64,000 bases of DNA from Arboricoccus pini (GTDB lineage Bacteria; Pseudomonadota; Alphaproteobacteria; Geminicoccales; Geminicoccaceae): the NCBI RefSeq assembly GCF_900187945.1, contig NZ_FYEH01000008.1, positions 62,001-126,000 on the forward strand, written 5' to 3'. The notes under the pieces were generated by a model, which did no database searches, was not told where the DNA came from, and saw only the letters and a list, made by a program, of their open reading frames with translations. This document shows positions 1-9,310 of this stretch, piece after piece (the first letter of the stretch is position 1; the number at the start of each line of letters is the position of its first letter). Position numbers and translations under genes: made by a program.

Positions 1-603
1 GGAGGCCGGGAGGACGACACGGAGGAGTTGCTGCCGTCGCGTGTACATAAAGCAGCGCGCTACCTCCAGAAGACCCTGCGGTACGGCTCGCACGGCAGCG
101 CGGGTGTTGATGACCATGGGAATGAAGGCGGCGATGGCGATGATCGCGACCTTTAGGCCTTCATCAATGCCAAGGAGGATCATCAAGAGCGGCACCCAGC
201 CCAGCGTCGGCACCTGAGCGAAGGCGGTGATGAGCGGCGAGAGGTAATCGTCCAATATTGGTGACAGACCGATCGAGAAGCCGAGCGTCAGACCGATAAC
301 GGCGCCCAGCGCAAATCCTTCCACCACACGCTGGAGTGAGATTTCGATATGGCCAAGAAGCTCACCACTTTTGACCATGTCGACGAAACTCTGCCAGACC
401 ATGTCTGGCGGCGGCAGGATCTGCTGCGGCAACCAGTCACGCGAGGCGCTGACTTGCCAGAGCAGCAAGGCCAGGAGCGGTACGATGAATCCGGCAAGAG
501 CCGTCACGACAAGCCGCACCCAGCCGCGAGCGCGCGTCCGCGGCGCCTGGGTGCGAAAGGCGCCCAGGGCCGCCGTCATGGATATGTCGGTGACGATACG
601 CAC
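1..603 (-). CDS. ABC transporter permease, SsuC/TauC type (partial)
   Basis: Inner-membrane permease of a sulfonate/nitrate/taurine-type importer. The gene runs off the left edge, so about 200 N-terminal residues are visible. The first hydrophobic helix (VVTALAGFIVPLLALLLW) is followed by the family-typical periplasmic stretch with ILPPPDMVWQSF, then several membrane segments and the start of the cytoplasmic coupling loop (RAVPQGLLEVAR). It is the last visible gene of a leftward operon of monooxygenase, ATPase, binding protein and permease, and begins 3 bp after the binding-protein stop. I use the GTG at 603; an in-frame ATG at 579 is an alternative start. The substrate is inferred as an organosulfur compound from the LLM neighbour. 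Confidence 0.9.
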   Translation of the reverse strand, partial: MRIVTDISMTAALGAFRTQAPRTRARGWVRLVVTALAGFIVPLLALLLWQVSASRDWLPQQILPPPDMVWQSFVDMVKSGELLGHIEISLQRVVEGFALGAVIGLTLGFSIGLSPILDDYLSPLITAFAQVPTLGWVPLLMILLGIDEGLKVAIIAIAAFIPMVINTRAAVRAVPQGLLEVARCFMYTRRQQLLRVVLPAS

Positions 604-606
604 GCC

Positions 607-1680
607 TCAAGATCCGAGCGGCTTGCCGTCGGCGCCATAGCGTTGCCAGAAATTCTCGAGATGCTGCGCTTTTTGCGCCCTTTCGAGATAGCTAGTGTCG
701 ATCCATCCCGTCTGGTCGACCGGTCGGCGCAGCAGGCCATATTCGAGCGCGGCCGCTCCCTGCTCGGCATATTGCGACCGCATGAAATCGTCGAAGAGGG
801 GCGAATGGCGCCACGCAAGGCTTTCATCCGCGAAATAGGCCCGGTTGATATCGGCCGGAATCCCGGACGTGGTCCAGAGCTGAAAGAGCGCCTCGCGATT
901 GGCTTCCTCGGAAGACCAGCGCGCCGCGGCCACGACGGCGTCCACGACCGTCTGGGTCTCCTCGGGATGCGCTGCTACGAAGGCCTCGGTGACCAGGAAC
1001 GCGCCATTGCGGCCTAGTCGCGGATCATCACCTTTCGTCGTGTAGGCGATCCGCGCCACGCCCTGCTGCTCCAGTCGGATCAATTCCGTGTCGCCGAACG
1101 CCGCGTCGATCTCCTTGGCGGCCAGGGCCGCCGTGGCTGCCGCCGAGTCCATGTTGACGATCTTAAGGTCGCGCTCGCTCAGCCCCTTGGCTGCCAGGAC
1201 CTTGTCGACGGCCAACTGGTTGTTGGTGCCGCGTTGCAGCGCGACCCGACGCCCCTTGAGATCCTGGACGCCCTTGATGTCGGAAGAAGGTTGCACGGCC
1301 AGATAGACCGGCTTGTGCGCGCCGCTCGCCAGCAGGAGCTTCGTCCTCAGTCCGTTGGCCCGGCCGATGAGCGAGGGCAGATCGCCCTGATAGGCAAAGT
1401 CGAGCTGGCCATTGGCGATGGCCTCGTTGACCGCCGGTCCAGCACCTTTGAAGAAATACCACTCGATCTTGACGTCAGGCCGCTGGGCGAACGCCTTTTC
1501 GACATACTGGCCGGCACGTGCCGTCGCCACCGATGTCTGATCCGCATAAGGACGATTGCCGACCCCGATCGCGGCATAGCCGATACGGATGGTAAGCGGC
1601 GAAGCGGCCAAGGCGGGCGCGGCCAGAGCGAAGGCGATTGCCAGGGCCGCGATGCCTCGGCGCGTCAGGGGACGAATCAT
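607..1680 (-). CDS. ABC transporter substrate-binding protein, SsuA/NMT1-like
   Basis: Periplasmic binding protein of 357 residues for the adjacent SsuBC-like transporter. It has a clear Sec signal peptide (RRGIAALAIAFALAAPALA, residues 8-26) and then LTIRIGYAAIGVGNR, the usual first strand of the NMT1/SsuA fold. A core at about residues 72-108 contains VKIEWYFF and GAGPAVNEAIANGQLDFA. Nearly the same core occurs in the second binding protein at 6624-7694, so the two are paralogues. It lies 21 bp downstream of the ATPase gene in the same operon. The ligand is not determined by sequence; an aliphatic sulfonate or sulfone is inferred from the monooxygenase partner. Confidence 0.9.
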   Translation of the reverse strand: MIRPLTRRGIAALAIAFALAAPALAASPLTIRIGYAAIGVGNRPYADQTSVATARAGQYVEKAFAQRPDVKIEWYFFKGAGPAVNEAIANGQLDFAYQGDLPSLIGRANGLRTKLLLASGAHKPVYLAVQPSSDIKGVQDLKGRRVALQRGTNNQLAVDKVLAAKGLSERDLKIVNMDSAAATAALAAKEIDAAFGDTELIRLEQQGVARIAYTTKGDDPRLGRNGAFLVTEAFVAAHPEETQTVVDAVVAAARWSSEEANREALFQLWTTSGIPADINRAYFADESLAWRHSPLFDDFMRSQYAEQGAAALEYGLLRRPVDQTGWIDTSYLERAQKAQHLENFWQRYGADGKPLGS

Positions 1681-1701
1681 GTATCCTTGGGCCTTCCGAT
1701 G

Positions 1702-2520
1702 TCAGGCGAGTGCCGGCCGGGCTTCCAGTGGCCCTACCGGTTGGGTGGCAAGCGGCCGAGCGGATTCGCCCGATATCTCTTCAAGTGTTTCGAGAATGCG
1801 GGCGCGCTGCTGGACCAGACGGTCATCGGTGCGCCGGCGCGGCCGCGGCAGATCGATGTCGAAGACGTGCGCGACCCGGCCGGGTCGCGGCGCCATGACG
1901 ATCACGCGATCGCCCAGATAGACCGCTTCCTCGACGTCGTGGGTGACAAGAACGGTGGTGATTTGCTCGTCCTGCTGGATGCGCTGCAATTCGTCTTGGA
2001 GGTGGGCACGCGTCAGTGCATCCAGGGCGCCGAAAGGCTCGTCCAGCAAAAGGATCTCAGGACGGTTGACGAGGCCGCGCGCGATGGCGACACGCTGCGC
2101 CATGCCGCCGGAGAGCTGGTGCGGGTAGGCATTGCCAAAGGACGAGAGGCCGACGAGCGCCAGATGCTCGTCCACGGCGCGCCGCTTGGCCTCGCGGGCA
2201 AGTGGTGCGTTCTCGAGTGCCAGGGCCACGTTGCGAGCTGCCGTCAGCCAGGGGAAAAGCCGCGGCTCCTGAAAGACGATGCCGCGGTCGAGCGATGGTC
2301 CGCGGATCCGCTGGCCGTCGAGGCTGATACTGCCCTCGTAGCTGGTATCGAGGCCGGCGATCAGCCGCAGCAAAGTCGACTTGCCACAGCCCGATGCGCC
2401 AAGGACGGTGAGGAACTCGCCGGGTTCCACCTTGAGATCGACGCCGGCCAGCGCGGGCACGGCCCGGCCGTCGATGCTGAAGGTCTTCTCCACTCCTTTG
2501 ATGTCGAGCGTGGCGGCCAT
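1702..2520 (-). CDS. ABC transporter ATP-binding protein, SsuB/TauB type
   Basis: Cytoplasmic ATPase driving the sulfonate-type importer (272 residues from this start). Walker [10 protein letters not shown] is at residues 41-49, followed by the signature [14 protein letters not shown] and Walker [13 protein letters not shown] with the H-loop VTHDVEEA. The frame also opens with an ATG at 2547 that overlaps the monooxygenase stop by one base. I prefer the ATG at 2520 because it has a good AGGAG ribosome site eight bases upstream and gives the usual SsuB N-terminus. It sits between the LLM monooxygenase and the binding-protein gene. The C-terminal tail after residue 240 is poorly conserved and makes no recognisable extra domain. 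Confidence 0.92.
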   Translation of the reverse strand: MAATLDIKGVEKTFSIDGRAVPALAGVDLKVEPGEFLTVLGASGCGKSTLLRLIAGLDTSYEGSISLDGQRIRGPSLDRGIVFQEPRLFPWLTAARNVALALENAPLAREAKRRAVDEHLALVGLSSFGNAYPHQLSGGMAQRVAIARGLVNRPEILLLDEPFGALDALTRAHLQDELQRIQQDEQITTVLVTHDVEEAVYLGDRVIVMAPRPGRVAHVFDIDLPRPRRRTDDRLVQQRARILETLEEISGESARPLATQPVGPLEARPALA

Positions 2521-2546
2521 TGCTGGCACTCCTGCGGCTGGATTCA

Positions 2547-3920
2547 TTACTCGGCCGCATGCTCGAATGCGCGTGCGGCAGGCGCCCAGCCGCCTATTGC
2601 CGGACGCGGCAGGCCGAGATTGTCCCGCAGGGTCGGCCCCTCATAGTCGGTCCGGAACAAGCCGCGTCGACGGAGCTCCGGCAAGACGAGCTCGACGAAA
2701 TCGACGAGGCCGCCCGGCAGATAAGGCGGCATGACGTTGAAGCCGTCGGCCCCCTCCCCCTCGAAGCGCTCCTGCAGTTGGTCGGCAATGTCGGCCGGCG
2801 TGCCGACGATCTGCCAATGGCCGCGCGCGCCGGCGATCTTGAGATAGAGCTGCCTGATCGTCAGGTTCTCGCGCCGGGCCAGATCGATCAAGAGCTGCTG
2901 GCGGCTCTTACCGCCTTCCGTCGGTGGCAGTTCGTCGGGCAGCGGCCCATCCAGGTCATGGCCGCGAAGGTCGAGGCCGCCCGTTGCCTGGAGCAGGGAC
3001 AGCCCGACCTCCGGATGGATGAGGTCCTGGAGCTGCTCGAACTTGTCATTGGCCTCCTGGCGCGTGCGGCCGACGACCGGGAACACGCCCGGCATGATCT
3101 TGAGATGGTCCCATTGGCGCCCGTAACCGGCCAATCGTCCCTTGACGTCCCGATAGAATGACTGCGCATCCGCCAAGGTCACCTGGGCGGTGAAGATCAC
3201 TTCAGCTGTAGCGGCGGCCAGATCCTTGCCGGGTTCGGAGGAACCGGCCTGCACCATGACGGGATGGCCTTGTGGCGACCTAGCGACGTTCAGGGGGCCG
3301 CGTACGCTGAAATGCCGGCCCTTATGGTGCAGGACATGGAGCTTTTCGGGCGAGAAGAAGACTCCGCTCTCCTTGTCGCGAACAAAGGCATCGTCGTCCC
3401 AGCTGTCCCAGAGCCCGCGCACCACGTCGGCGAATTCGCGCGCCCGCTCGTAGCGCTGGGCGTGCGGCGTGTAGCCGCCGCTGCCGAAATTCTCGGCCTC
3501 ATAAGGGCTGGTCGAGGTGACGAGATTCCAGCCGGCGCGACCGCCGGAGAGGTGGTCGAGGGAGGCGAACTTGCGCGCCACATGGTAGGGCTCGTTATAG
3601 GTCGTCGTCGCGGTGGCCACGAGCCCGACATGGCTCGTGACGGCTGCCAGCGACGATAGCAGCGTCAAGGGCTCGAACTGCGCCACGTAGCGCGTCGCGG
3701 TGCGGCTGAGGGCTGGCAGGTCTGCCTCGGTGCCGCGCGTACCGGCACCGTCCGCCAGGAATATCATGTCGAACTTGGCATGTTCCGCCACCTGCGCGAT
3801 TTCGCGGTAATGCGCGATCGACGAGCCTGCGTTTGCGGCTGCCTGGGGATGGCGCCAAGCTGCCACATGATGCCCGGTCGGATAGAGAAAGGCGCCGAGC
3901 TTCATCTGCTTCTTAGGCAT
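2547..3920 (-). CDS. LLM flavin-dependent monooxygenase, NtaA/SnaA/DszA family
   Basis: Bacterial-luciferase-like monooxygenase of 457 residues, using FMNH2 supplied by a separate reductase (none is visible in the window). Members oxidise sulfones, sulfonates, thioethers or aminopolycarboxylates. Family hallmarks seen: KLGAFLYPTGHHVAAWRHP at the N-terminus, [23 protein letters not shown] around residues 106-128, [10 protein letters not shown], and the C-terminal [23 protein letters not shown]. It is the first gene of a leftward operon with an SsuABC-like importer, which suggests that the imported organosulfur compound is oxidised on arrival. It is a close paralogue of the divergent gene at 4269-5639. 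The substrate is unknown. Confidence 0.92.
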   Translation of the reverse strand: MPKKQMKLGAFLYPTGHHVAAWRHPQAAANAGSSIAHYREIAQVAEHAKFDMIFLADGAGTRGTEADLPALSRTATRYVAQFEPLTLLSSLAAVTSHVGLVATATTTYNEPYHVARKFASLDHLSGGRAGWNLVTSTSPYEAENFGSGGYTPHAQRYERAREFADVVRGLWDSWDDDAFVRDKESGVFFSPEKLHVLHHKGRHFSVRGPLNVARSPQGHPVMVQAGSSEPGKDLAAATAEVIFTAQVTLADAQSFYRDVKGRLAGYGRQWDHLKIMPGVFPVVGRTRQEANDKFEQLQDLIHPEVGLSLLQATGGLDLRGHDLDGPLPDELPPTEGGKSRQQLLIDLARRENLTIRQLYLKIAGARGHWQIVGTPADIADQLQERFEGEGADGFNVMPPYLPGGLVDFVELVLPELRRRGLFRTDYEGPTLRDNLGLPRPAIGGWAPAARAFEHAAE

Positions 3921-4268
3921 GGGACCGTTCCGTCAGAGTGCTCAGTTGACGATAGATTCATAATTCTAATTGTCAATCGTCTTACTCGTCTTTCACGACG
4001 ATGGCCCATGCTCCACGGCACCGCGTCGGGAGACCTGCGCCGGGCCACGCCCGCCAGGGCCTGGAGAGCGGCGGCGATGGCCCCCGCCACGACACATCGC
4101 GCCTCGTCGCGACGGCATCATCACTTTCTCAAAACAGAAATTATATGTCTATTGACTCTATAGGGTTTATCGCATTAGCAAAATCATCATCGGGCCAAAG
4201 TCCAACAGTGGTTGGTCCAAAGTATTTGGGCACGACTGTCAATATAGCCAAGCCAGGAACAATCGATC
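3921..4268. promoter_or_regulatory. Divergent regulatory region between two organosulfur operons
   Basis: This 348-bp region has no gene and separates two divergent LLM monooxygenase genes. Two stretches are visibly AT-rich (about 3948-3990 and 4130-4260). The right half carries the imperfect palindrome CTATTGACTCTATAG (4149-4163). A weaker relative of it lies near the leftward start at 3950-3964 (ATTATGAATCTATCG on the minus strand). Promoters for both operons are expected here. No -35/-10 pair is clear enough to assign. Confidence 0.5.
4149..4163. promoter_or_regulatory. Operator-like 15-bp palindrome upstream of LLM gene
   Basis: CTATTGA-C-TCTATAG is a 7-1-7 inverted repeat with one mismatch, followed by GGGTTTAT, about 105 bp before the LLM start at 4269. 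The same arrangement, CTATCGA-G-TCAATAG followed by GGGTTAGT, lies at 25261-25275 in front of a truncated LLM gene. The shared core CTATYGASTCWATAG suggests the binding site of a common regulator. I cannot name the regulator. Confidence 0.45.
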
Positions 4269-5639
4269 ATGGCCGACACGAGAAAGCTGCGGCTAGGGGC
4301 ATTCGTCCCGGCGACAGGCCATCATCTGGCCGCCTGGCGACATCCCGACGCCGATGCTCGTGCCGGCGTGAGCTTCGCCCATTACCGCGACCTGGCCATT
4401 CAGGCGGAGCGCGCCAAGTTCGATCTGCTTTTCCTGGCCGACAGCGCTGGCCTGCGCGGCGACCAACCGGATGCCTTGAGCAGGCAGGGAAAGGTCGTGC
4501 ACTTTGAGCCGCTGACGCTTCTCTCGGCCCTCTCGGCCGTAACCGAGCGCATCGGCCTCGTCGCTACGGTCACGACGACCTACAACGAGCCCTATCATCT
4601 GGCGCGCAAATTCGCCTCTCTCGACCACCTGTCCGGGGGTCGCGCCGGCTGGAATCTCGTCACCTCCAGCAACGAGCATGAAGCGACCAATTTCAACCGG
4701 GAGCAGCATGTTCCGCATGCCCTGCGCTACGAGCGGGCGCGAGAATTCGCCGAGGTGGTGACCGGGCTTTGGGACAGCTGGGAGGATGACGCCTTTCTCC
4801 GCGACAAGGAGAGCGGCCTGTTCTTCGAGCCCGAAAAGCTGCACGTCCTGCACCACAAGGGCCAGCATTTCAGCGTACGCGGGCCGCTCAACGTCGCAAG
4901 GTCGCCCCAGGGCTGGCCGGTTATCGTTCAAGCCGGTGCTTCCGAACCGGGCAAGGAGCTGGCGGCCGAGACCGCCGAGGCGATCTTCGCCGCGCATCAG
5001 ACGACCGGGGAAGCGGTCGCGTTCTACGCCGATGTCAAAGGCCGTATGGCCAAGTATGGCCGGGAGCCCGATCATCTCAAGATCATGCCGGGCGTGTTTC
5101 CGGTCGTCGGCCGCACGCGCCAGGAGGCCAAGGACAAGTTCGAGCAGCTTCAGGACCTCATCCATCCCGAGGCGGGCTTGAACCTCCTCTCGATGCACCT
5201 GGGCGGCATCGATCTTTCGCACCTGGACGTCGACCAGCCGCTTCCGGATATCCTGCCGGAGACCAATGCCGGCAAAAGCCGCCAGAAGCTCGTGCAGGAA
5301 CTGGGACGCCGCGAAGGCCTGACCGTCCGACAGCTTTATCTGCGAATCGCCGGCGCGCGTGGGCACTGGCAGATCGTCGGTACGCCGTCCGACATTGTCG
5401 ATCTGCTTCAGGAACGCTTCGAAGCGCGAGGTGCCGATGGCTTCAACGTCATGCCGCCCTATTTGCCCGGCGGCCTCACGGATTTCATCGAGCTCGTCGT
5501 GCCCGAGCTACGGCGCCGGGGCCTCTTTCGCAGCGATTATGCGGGCCGGACCTTGCGCGAAAATCTAGGGCTGCCGCGCCCTGCTCACGGTGCTGCCGCC
5601 AGGCTCCGCCGGAGTGCCATTCATCATGCGGCCGAATGA
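4269..5639 (+). CDS. LLM flavin-dependent monooxygenase, NtaA/SnaA/DszA family
   Basis: Second flavin-dependent monooxygenase (456 residues), a near-copy of the divergent protein at 2547-3920. Stretches such as [18 protein letters not shown] and [16 protein letters not shown] are identical or almost so. The N-terminus [21 protein letters not shown] and the central [20 protein letters not shown] are diagnostic for the family. It probably oxidises an organosulfur compound with FMNH2 and O2. Its stop overlaps an upstream in-frame ATG of the TauD-type dioxygenase, so the two are co-transcribed and probably act on related substrates. Its start is supported by the clear N-terminal match to the paralogue. 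Confidence 0.92.
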   Translation: MADTRKLRLGAFVPATGHHLAAWRHPDADARAGVSFAHYRDLAIQAERAKFDLLFLADSAGLRGDQPDALSRQGKVVHFEPLTLLSALSAVTERIGLVATVTTTYNEPYHLARKFASLDHLSGGRAGWNLVTSSNEHEATNFNREQHVPHALRYERAREFAEVVTGLWDSWEDDAFLRDKESGLFFEPEKLHVLHHKGQHFSVRGPLNVARSPQGWPVIVQAGASEPGKELAAETAEAIFAAHQTTGEAVAFYADVKGRMAKYGREPDHLKIMPGVFPVVGRTRQEAKDKFEQLQDLIHPEAGLNLLSMHLGGIDLSHLDVDQPLPDILPETNAGKSRQKLVQELGRREGLTVRQLYLRIAGARGHWQIVGTPSDIVDLLQERFEARGADGFNVMPPYLPGGLTDFIELVVPELRRRGLFRSDYAGRTLRENLGLPRPAHGAAARLRRSAIHHAAE

Positions 5640-5653
5640 CGGGAGAAGTCGAC

Positions 5654-6583
5654 ATGACGACCACCAAACGCAATGATCTGCGCTCGCTCACCCAAGCACC
5701 CTTTGAAATTCGCCCCGTGACCGGTCGGATCGGTGCCGAGATCGTCGGCGTCCGTCTGGGCGGCGATCTGGACGCGAATGCGGTGCAAGCACTGCGGGAC
5801 GCACTCTTGGCCCACAAAGTCGTCTTCCTGCGCGATCAGGGTCATCTGGACGAGGCTGGGCAGGAAGCGTTCGGCCGCCTTCTGGGCGAGCTCGTCCCGC
5901 ATCCGACGGTACCCTCGATCGCCGGCACTACCGGCGTTCTCGACATTGACAGCACCAACAGCCGCGCCAGTTCCTGGCACACGGATGTCACGTTCGTCGA
6001 CGGCTATCCCAAGATCTCGATCCTGCGTGGCGTCGTCGTACCCGAGGCGGGCGGCGACACGATCTGGGCCAATACCGCTGCCGCCTATGCCGAACTGCCG
6101 GAGCCGCTGCGCGATCTGGCCGACCGGCTTTGGGCGCTGCACACCAACGCCTACGACTATGCCGGGACCCACGACACCAGGTCAGCGGCCGGCCTCAAGA
6201 AACATCGCGAGGTTTTTACCCGTGTCGTTTACGAGACGGAGCATCCGGTGGTGCATGTTCATCCCGAGACCGGCGAGCGCTCGCTCATCCTCGGCCACTT
6301 CGTCCAACGCCTGATCGGCTTCAACGCATCTGACTCATCCCACTTGCTGGCCGTCCTGCAGGACCATGTGACCCGGCCGGAGAACACCGTCCGCTGGCGC
6401 TGGCGCCAGGGCGACGTCGCGATCTGGGACAACCGCGCCACCCAGCATCGTGCCGTCGACGATTACGGCGATACCCATCGCGTCGTTCGACGTGTGACCA
6501 TCGCGGGCGAGGTGCCGGTCAGCGTCGATGGGCGTCGAAGCAGGACGCTGACGACAACACCCGGGAATTCCGCCGCCGCTTAA
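5654..6583 (+). CDS. TauD/TfdA-family 2-oxoglutarate-dependent dioxygenase
   Basis: Non-haem Fe(II)/2-oxoglutarate dioxygenase of 309 residues, the family of taurine dioxygenase and alkylsulfatase AtsK, which release sulfite or sulfate from sulfonates and sulfate esters. The iron triad is visible: SWHTDVTF supplies His and Asp, and NRATQHRAV near the C-terminus supplies the second His. The following [12 protein letters not shown] contains the Arg that binds 2-oxoglutarate. I chose the ATG at 5654 because GGGAG lies just upstream. An in-frame ATG at 5636 overlaps the previous stop. Placement between an LLM monooxygenase and a sulfonate-type binding protein supports a role in desulfonation. Confidence 0.93.
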   Translation: MTTTKRNDLRSLTQAPFEIRPVTGRIGAEIVGVRLGGDLDANAVQALRDALLAHKVVFLRDQGHLDEAGQEAFGRLLGELVPHPTVPSIAGTTGVLDIDSTNSRASSWHTDVTFVDGYPKISILRGVVVPEAGGDTIWANTAAAYAELPEPLRDLADRLWALHTNAYDYAGTHDTRSAAGLKKHREVFTRVVYETEHPVVHVHPETGERSLILGHFVQRLIGFNASDSSHLLAVLQDHVTRPENTVRWRWRQGDVAIWDNRATQHRAVDDYGDTHRVVRRVTIAGEVPVSVDGRRSRTLTTTPGNSAAA

Positions 6584-6623
6584 GAGATCCGCCCGGGCGG
6601 TCAGCCATGAAAGAGACAGCGCC

Positions 6624-7694
6624 ATGATCCTTCAACGCCGCATCCTGGCCGCCCTCCTGGTAGTCGTCTGTCTCGGCCTGGCTCATCCGGTGCGTGCCGA
6701 TGCGCTTACGGTCCGCATCGGCTTTGCCTCGATCGGCGAGGGCAACCGTCAGGCCGTGGGCGGCAGCGCGGTGGCGCTGGCCAATCTCGAGCCCTATGTC
6801 GCTGACGAATTCAAGAACGATCCCGGCGTCAAGATCGAATGGTATTTCTTCCGCGGTGCCGGGCCTGCCGTCAACGAGGCGATCGCCAACGGCCAGCTCG
6901 ACTTTGCCAGCCAGGGCGACCTGCCGGCGATCATCGGTCGCGCCAACGGATTGAAGACCAGGCTGATCATGGCCAACGGCGCCCACGCGCCGACCTATCT
7001 GGCGGTTCGGCCCGATTCCGACATCCAGCGGATCGAGGATCTTAAGGGCAGGAAGGTAGCGCTGCATTTCGGCACCAACAACCAGCTGGCCGTCGCCAAG
7101 GTGCTGGCGGCGCATGGCCTGACCGAGCGAAGCCTCAAGTTCATCAACATGGACGCCGCCACCGCGACGGCGGCACTCATCAGCGGCGACGTTGACGCCA
7201 GTTTCGACAATTATCCGCTCTTGGCATTGGCGGAGCGGGGCGACGCGCGCATCGCCTATTCGACCAAAGGCGAGGATCGGGCTTTCGGCCGGAACTCGCA
7301 CCTGCTCGTCACCGACGCGTTCGCAAGCGCTCATCCGGACATCACGGCCCGCCTCGTCAAGGCTATCTTGCGAGCGGCCTACTGGAGCAGCCAGGAGGAA
7401 AACCGGCAGCAATTATTGGCGATCTGGGCAAGGTCCGGCATTGCGGCCAAGGCCTATGGCGCCGATCTCGAGGGCGAGACGCTCAAATGGCGCAACAGCC
7501 CGATCATCGACGATTTCTTCAAGGAGCAGTACCGCGCCCAGGCCGTATCGGCCAAGGCGTTGGGTCTCGTGCGCCGGGATGTCGACATCAACGGCTGGTT
7601 CGATACGAGCTTCCTCGATCAGGGACTGAAGGATCTTGGTCTTGAGACCTTCTGGGACCGTCTTGACGTGAACGGCAAGCGGCTGGGGATGTAA
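6624..7694 (+). CDS. ABC transporter substrate-binding protein, SsuA/NMT1-like
   Basis: Periplasmic binding protein of 356 residues, a paralogue of the one at 607-1680. It has a signal peptide (RRILAALLVVVCLGLAHPVRA) followed by LTVRIGFASIGEGNRQ, and shares VKIEWYFF and GAGPAVNEAIANGQLDFA with its paralogue. It ends the rightward LLM-TauD-binding-protein operon. No ATPase or permease follows before the gene-free stretch from 7695, so it may deliver ligand to the transporter encoded by the leftward operon (1-2520). That sharing is an inference. Confidence 0.9.
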   Translation: MILQRRILAALLVVVCLGLAHPVRADALTVRIGFASIGEGNRQAVGGSAVALANLEPYVADEFKNDPGVKIEWYFFRGAGPAVNEAIANGQLDFASQGDLPAIIGRANGLKTRLIMANGAHAPTYLAVRPDSDIQRIEDLKGRKVALHFGTNNQLAVAKVLAAHGLTERSLKFINMDAATATAALISGDVDASFDNYPLLALAERGDARIAYSTKGEDRAFGRNSHLLVTDAFASAHPDITARLVKAILRAAYWSSQEENRQQLLAIWARSGIAAKAYGADLEGETLKWRNSPIIDDFFKEQYRAQAVSAKALGLVRRDVDINGWFDTSFLDQGLKDLGLETFWDRLDVNGKRLGM

Positions 7695-8165
7695 GCCGCG
7701 AACCAGCTCCCCTGCCCGCGCGTTTCAAGCCTGACCAGACCCCGCTTCGAGAACGGCGGCCCTCACTGAACTTGCCCGGTCACGCGACCGGCCGATATCT
7801 TCAAACCGTTCGAATTAGGGCCCTGTCAACCGTCGCACGCCTGCTAGGACCAGATCTGCGTGACGCGCGCGGCCCATCTCAGGCAAGACGGCGTGCCTCT
7901 CGGCGTCGAGGCCGTGTCGGAACGTCGCTGCCTTGCAGAACATGCGCGAATCCGCCTTAGGGCGGAGAGCATCTGGCAAATACCGAGCGCTTCGCCCGCA
8001 CGTCCTGGTGCTTGCCAGCGGCATGGCCGATCAAGGACCTTTCTTCTCTAAACTCGCCTGCGTCTCGCGAGCCGGTACGTCCGTGGCAGGATGAGACCAG
8101 GCTTCATGGACGGTTGCAGCCATTGCCGGTAGTCTGCCTCGCAGATATATCAAAAGGCCCTCCAC
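7695..8165. other. Gene-free stretch after the organosulfur operon
   Basis: About 470 bp without a convincing gene. Short frames exist on both strands. A minus-strand frame at 7815-8024 (containing AERHAVLPEMGRARHADLVLAGVRRLT) faintly recalls the N-terminal part of a serine recombinase but is too short and lacks the catalytic segment. No terminator hairpin with a T-run was found after the stop at 7694. Confidence 0.4.
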
Positions 8166-8735
8166 GTGTTGGTCTCGCGTCAGCATCGATTCATCTATCT
8201 TAAGACGCTAAAGGCTGCTGGGAGGTTAATCGAGGCGTTATTCCAGCCCTTTTGCATGGCGCCGGCGCTACGCAAAAAAAATCTCGCGTCAGGTCGACGA
8301 GACCGTAAGTGAATACGGAATTGTAGGCAGCCGAGTGCATGGCAAACACCTGAATTTTTACAACCACATGGCTGCTTCTGGTTCAAGCTTACGTCTGACG
8401 AGCAACAGGATCTCGTGAACGCCAGCTTCTCCCGGACGCGGGAGCACTTCACCGCCTGGGCGGCCGGCCCGAGGAATCACGTCCAGGATCGCCATATCTA
8501 CACAATAAATGGCGAACTCTGTGTCGATGCGGTCATTCGCTTCGAACAACGCGACAGCGACATTCGCAAAGTCGCCGATAGATGCGGGATCGCCGAATTT
8601 TTGGGGCCAATGCCCTCCTTCAAACGCGAATACCGGCAGCGACCCGAGCCGTTCATCGGCTATTATGACCGATCCACCGCCGACATCATCAGATCCGCCT
8701 TTGCCTGGGAGATGCGCACCTTCGAATACCGATAA
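8166..8735 (+). pseudogene. Decayed sulfotransferase-family gene
   Basis: Three pieces in different frames add up to a family-2 sulfotransferase-like protein. At 8166-8309 the frame reads QHRFIYLKTLKAAGRLIEALF, which resembles the 5'-phosphosulfate-binding start of sulfotransferases (Lys/Thr/Ala-Gly where HxPKTAGT is usual). At 8311-8415 another frame reads EYGIVGSRVHG...FYNHMAA, a typical internal motif. From about 8370 to 8735 a third frame carries SFSRTREHFTAWAAG, then DAVIRFEQRDSDIRKVADRCGI and the C-terminal YYDRSTADIIRSAFAWEM. The RNP/3'-phosphate-binding region is missing. A run of seven A (about 8274-8280) is near the first frame break. It is almost certainly non-functional. Confidence 0.7.
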
Positions 8736-8749
8736 CGGCCAGTCAGCAG

Positions 8750-9082
8750 TTATTCCGCCAGCCCAAGGGCCAGGAGCAAGGCGCTGTCGACGGCCCGTTG
8801 CGCGTCAGGGTCGAGCGCCCCGATCACGTCGCGCAGTCGTCTTACCGGCACCGCGATGATCTTGTCCGTCATGACGGCGGACGGAGCATCGAGGCCGTTT
8901 CGGGCGGTGGGCTCGACCATGGGGCGGAAATAACCGGCGCTTTCCAGCGACGTCGTCAGAGGAGCCACCAGGAAGCTTTGCGGATCGGCGTCGTTCAACA
9001 GGTCGCTCTGGACGACGATCGCGGGGCGCGGCTTGCCAAGCTCGCCCGCAAGCGCAACGATCACGACATCGCCGCGCTTCAC
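8750..9082 (-). CDS. MazF/PemK-family toxin (endoribonuclease)
   Basis: Type II toxin of 110 residues. It begins with MKRGDVVIVALAGELGKPRPAIVVQ, the classic first strands of the MazF/PemK/CcdB-like barrel, followed by FLVAPLTTS and AVMTDKIIAVPVRRL, which match the conserved substrate-groove strands. MazF proteins cleave mRNA at short motifs. Its ATG overlaps the stop of the upstream antitoxin by four bases (ATGA), the usual arrangement for translational coupling. Function is by family; the cleavage specificity cannot be predicted. Confidence 0.93.
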   Translation of the reverse strand: MKRGDVVIVALAGELGKPRPAIVVQSDLLNDADPQSFLVAPLTTSLESAGYFRPMVEPTARNGLDAPSAVMTDKIIAVPVRRLRDVIGALDPDAQRAVDSALLLALGLAE

Positions 9083-9297
9083 CGCCGATGATCGGCCAAG
9101 TCGGCCATCGCCTCGTCAGCCAGCGCTTCCAGGGCCGGGTCCGGCACCTCACCGGCGATCCTGAGCGCCTCGGCCCGCAGACGCTCGATCATGGCAGTGC
9201 GACGGAAATCGGGCACCCAGTGCTGTACCGATCGCAGGCCCTTATGCCGCATGCGATCGCGAAAACGCTGCTGCTTTTCCTCGTTGCTAAGCGCCAT
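9079..9297 (-). CDS. MazE-type antitoxin, DUF3018 family
   Basis: Small antitoxin of 72 residues. The N-terminus MALSNEEKQQRFRDRMRHKGLRSVQHWVPDFRR is charged and helical. It matches the DUF3018 family, which is commonly encoded just upstream of MazF toxins and contributes DNA binding. The C-terminal acidic tail (EVPDPALEALADEAMADLADHRR) is the likely toxin-binding segment. A strong ribosome site (GGAGGG) sits before the start. An inverted repeat between the ribosome site and a TATAGT box fits autoregulation by the toxin-antitoxin complex. Confidence 0.9.
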   Translation of the reverse strand: MALSNEEKQQRFRDRMRHKGLRSVQHWVPDFRRTAMIERLRAEALRIAGEVPDPALEALADEAMADLADHRR

Positions 9298-9310
9298 ATC
9301 GCCCTCCTTT

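Noticed and set aside
349-1017. Rightward frame of 222 codons
   Set aside because: It lies antisense to the SsuC-like permease and SsuA-like binding-protein genes, which have unmistakable motifs.
7815-8024. Possible serine-recombinase fragment on the minus strand
   Set aside because: Only a faint likeness over about 35 residues, without the catalytic Ser segment or any flanking repeats, so no mobile element can be claimed.
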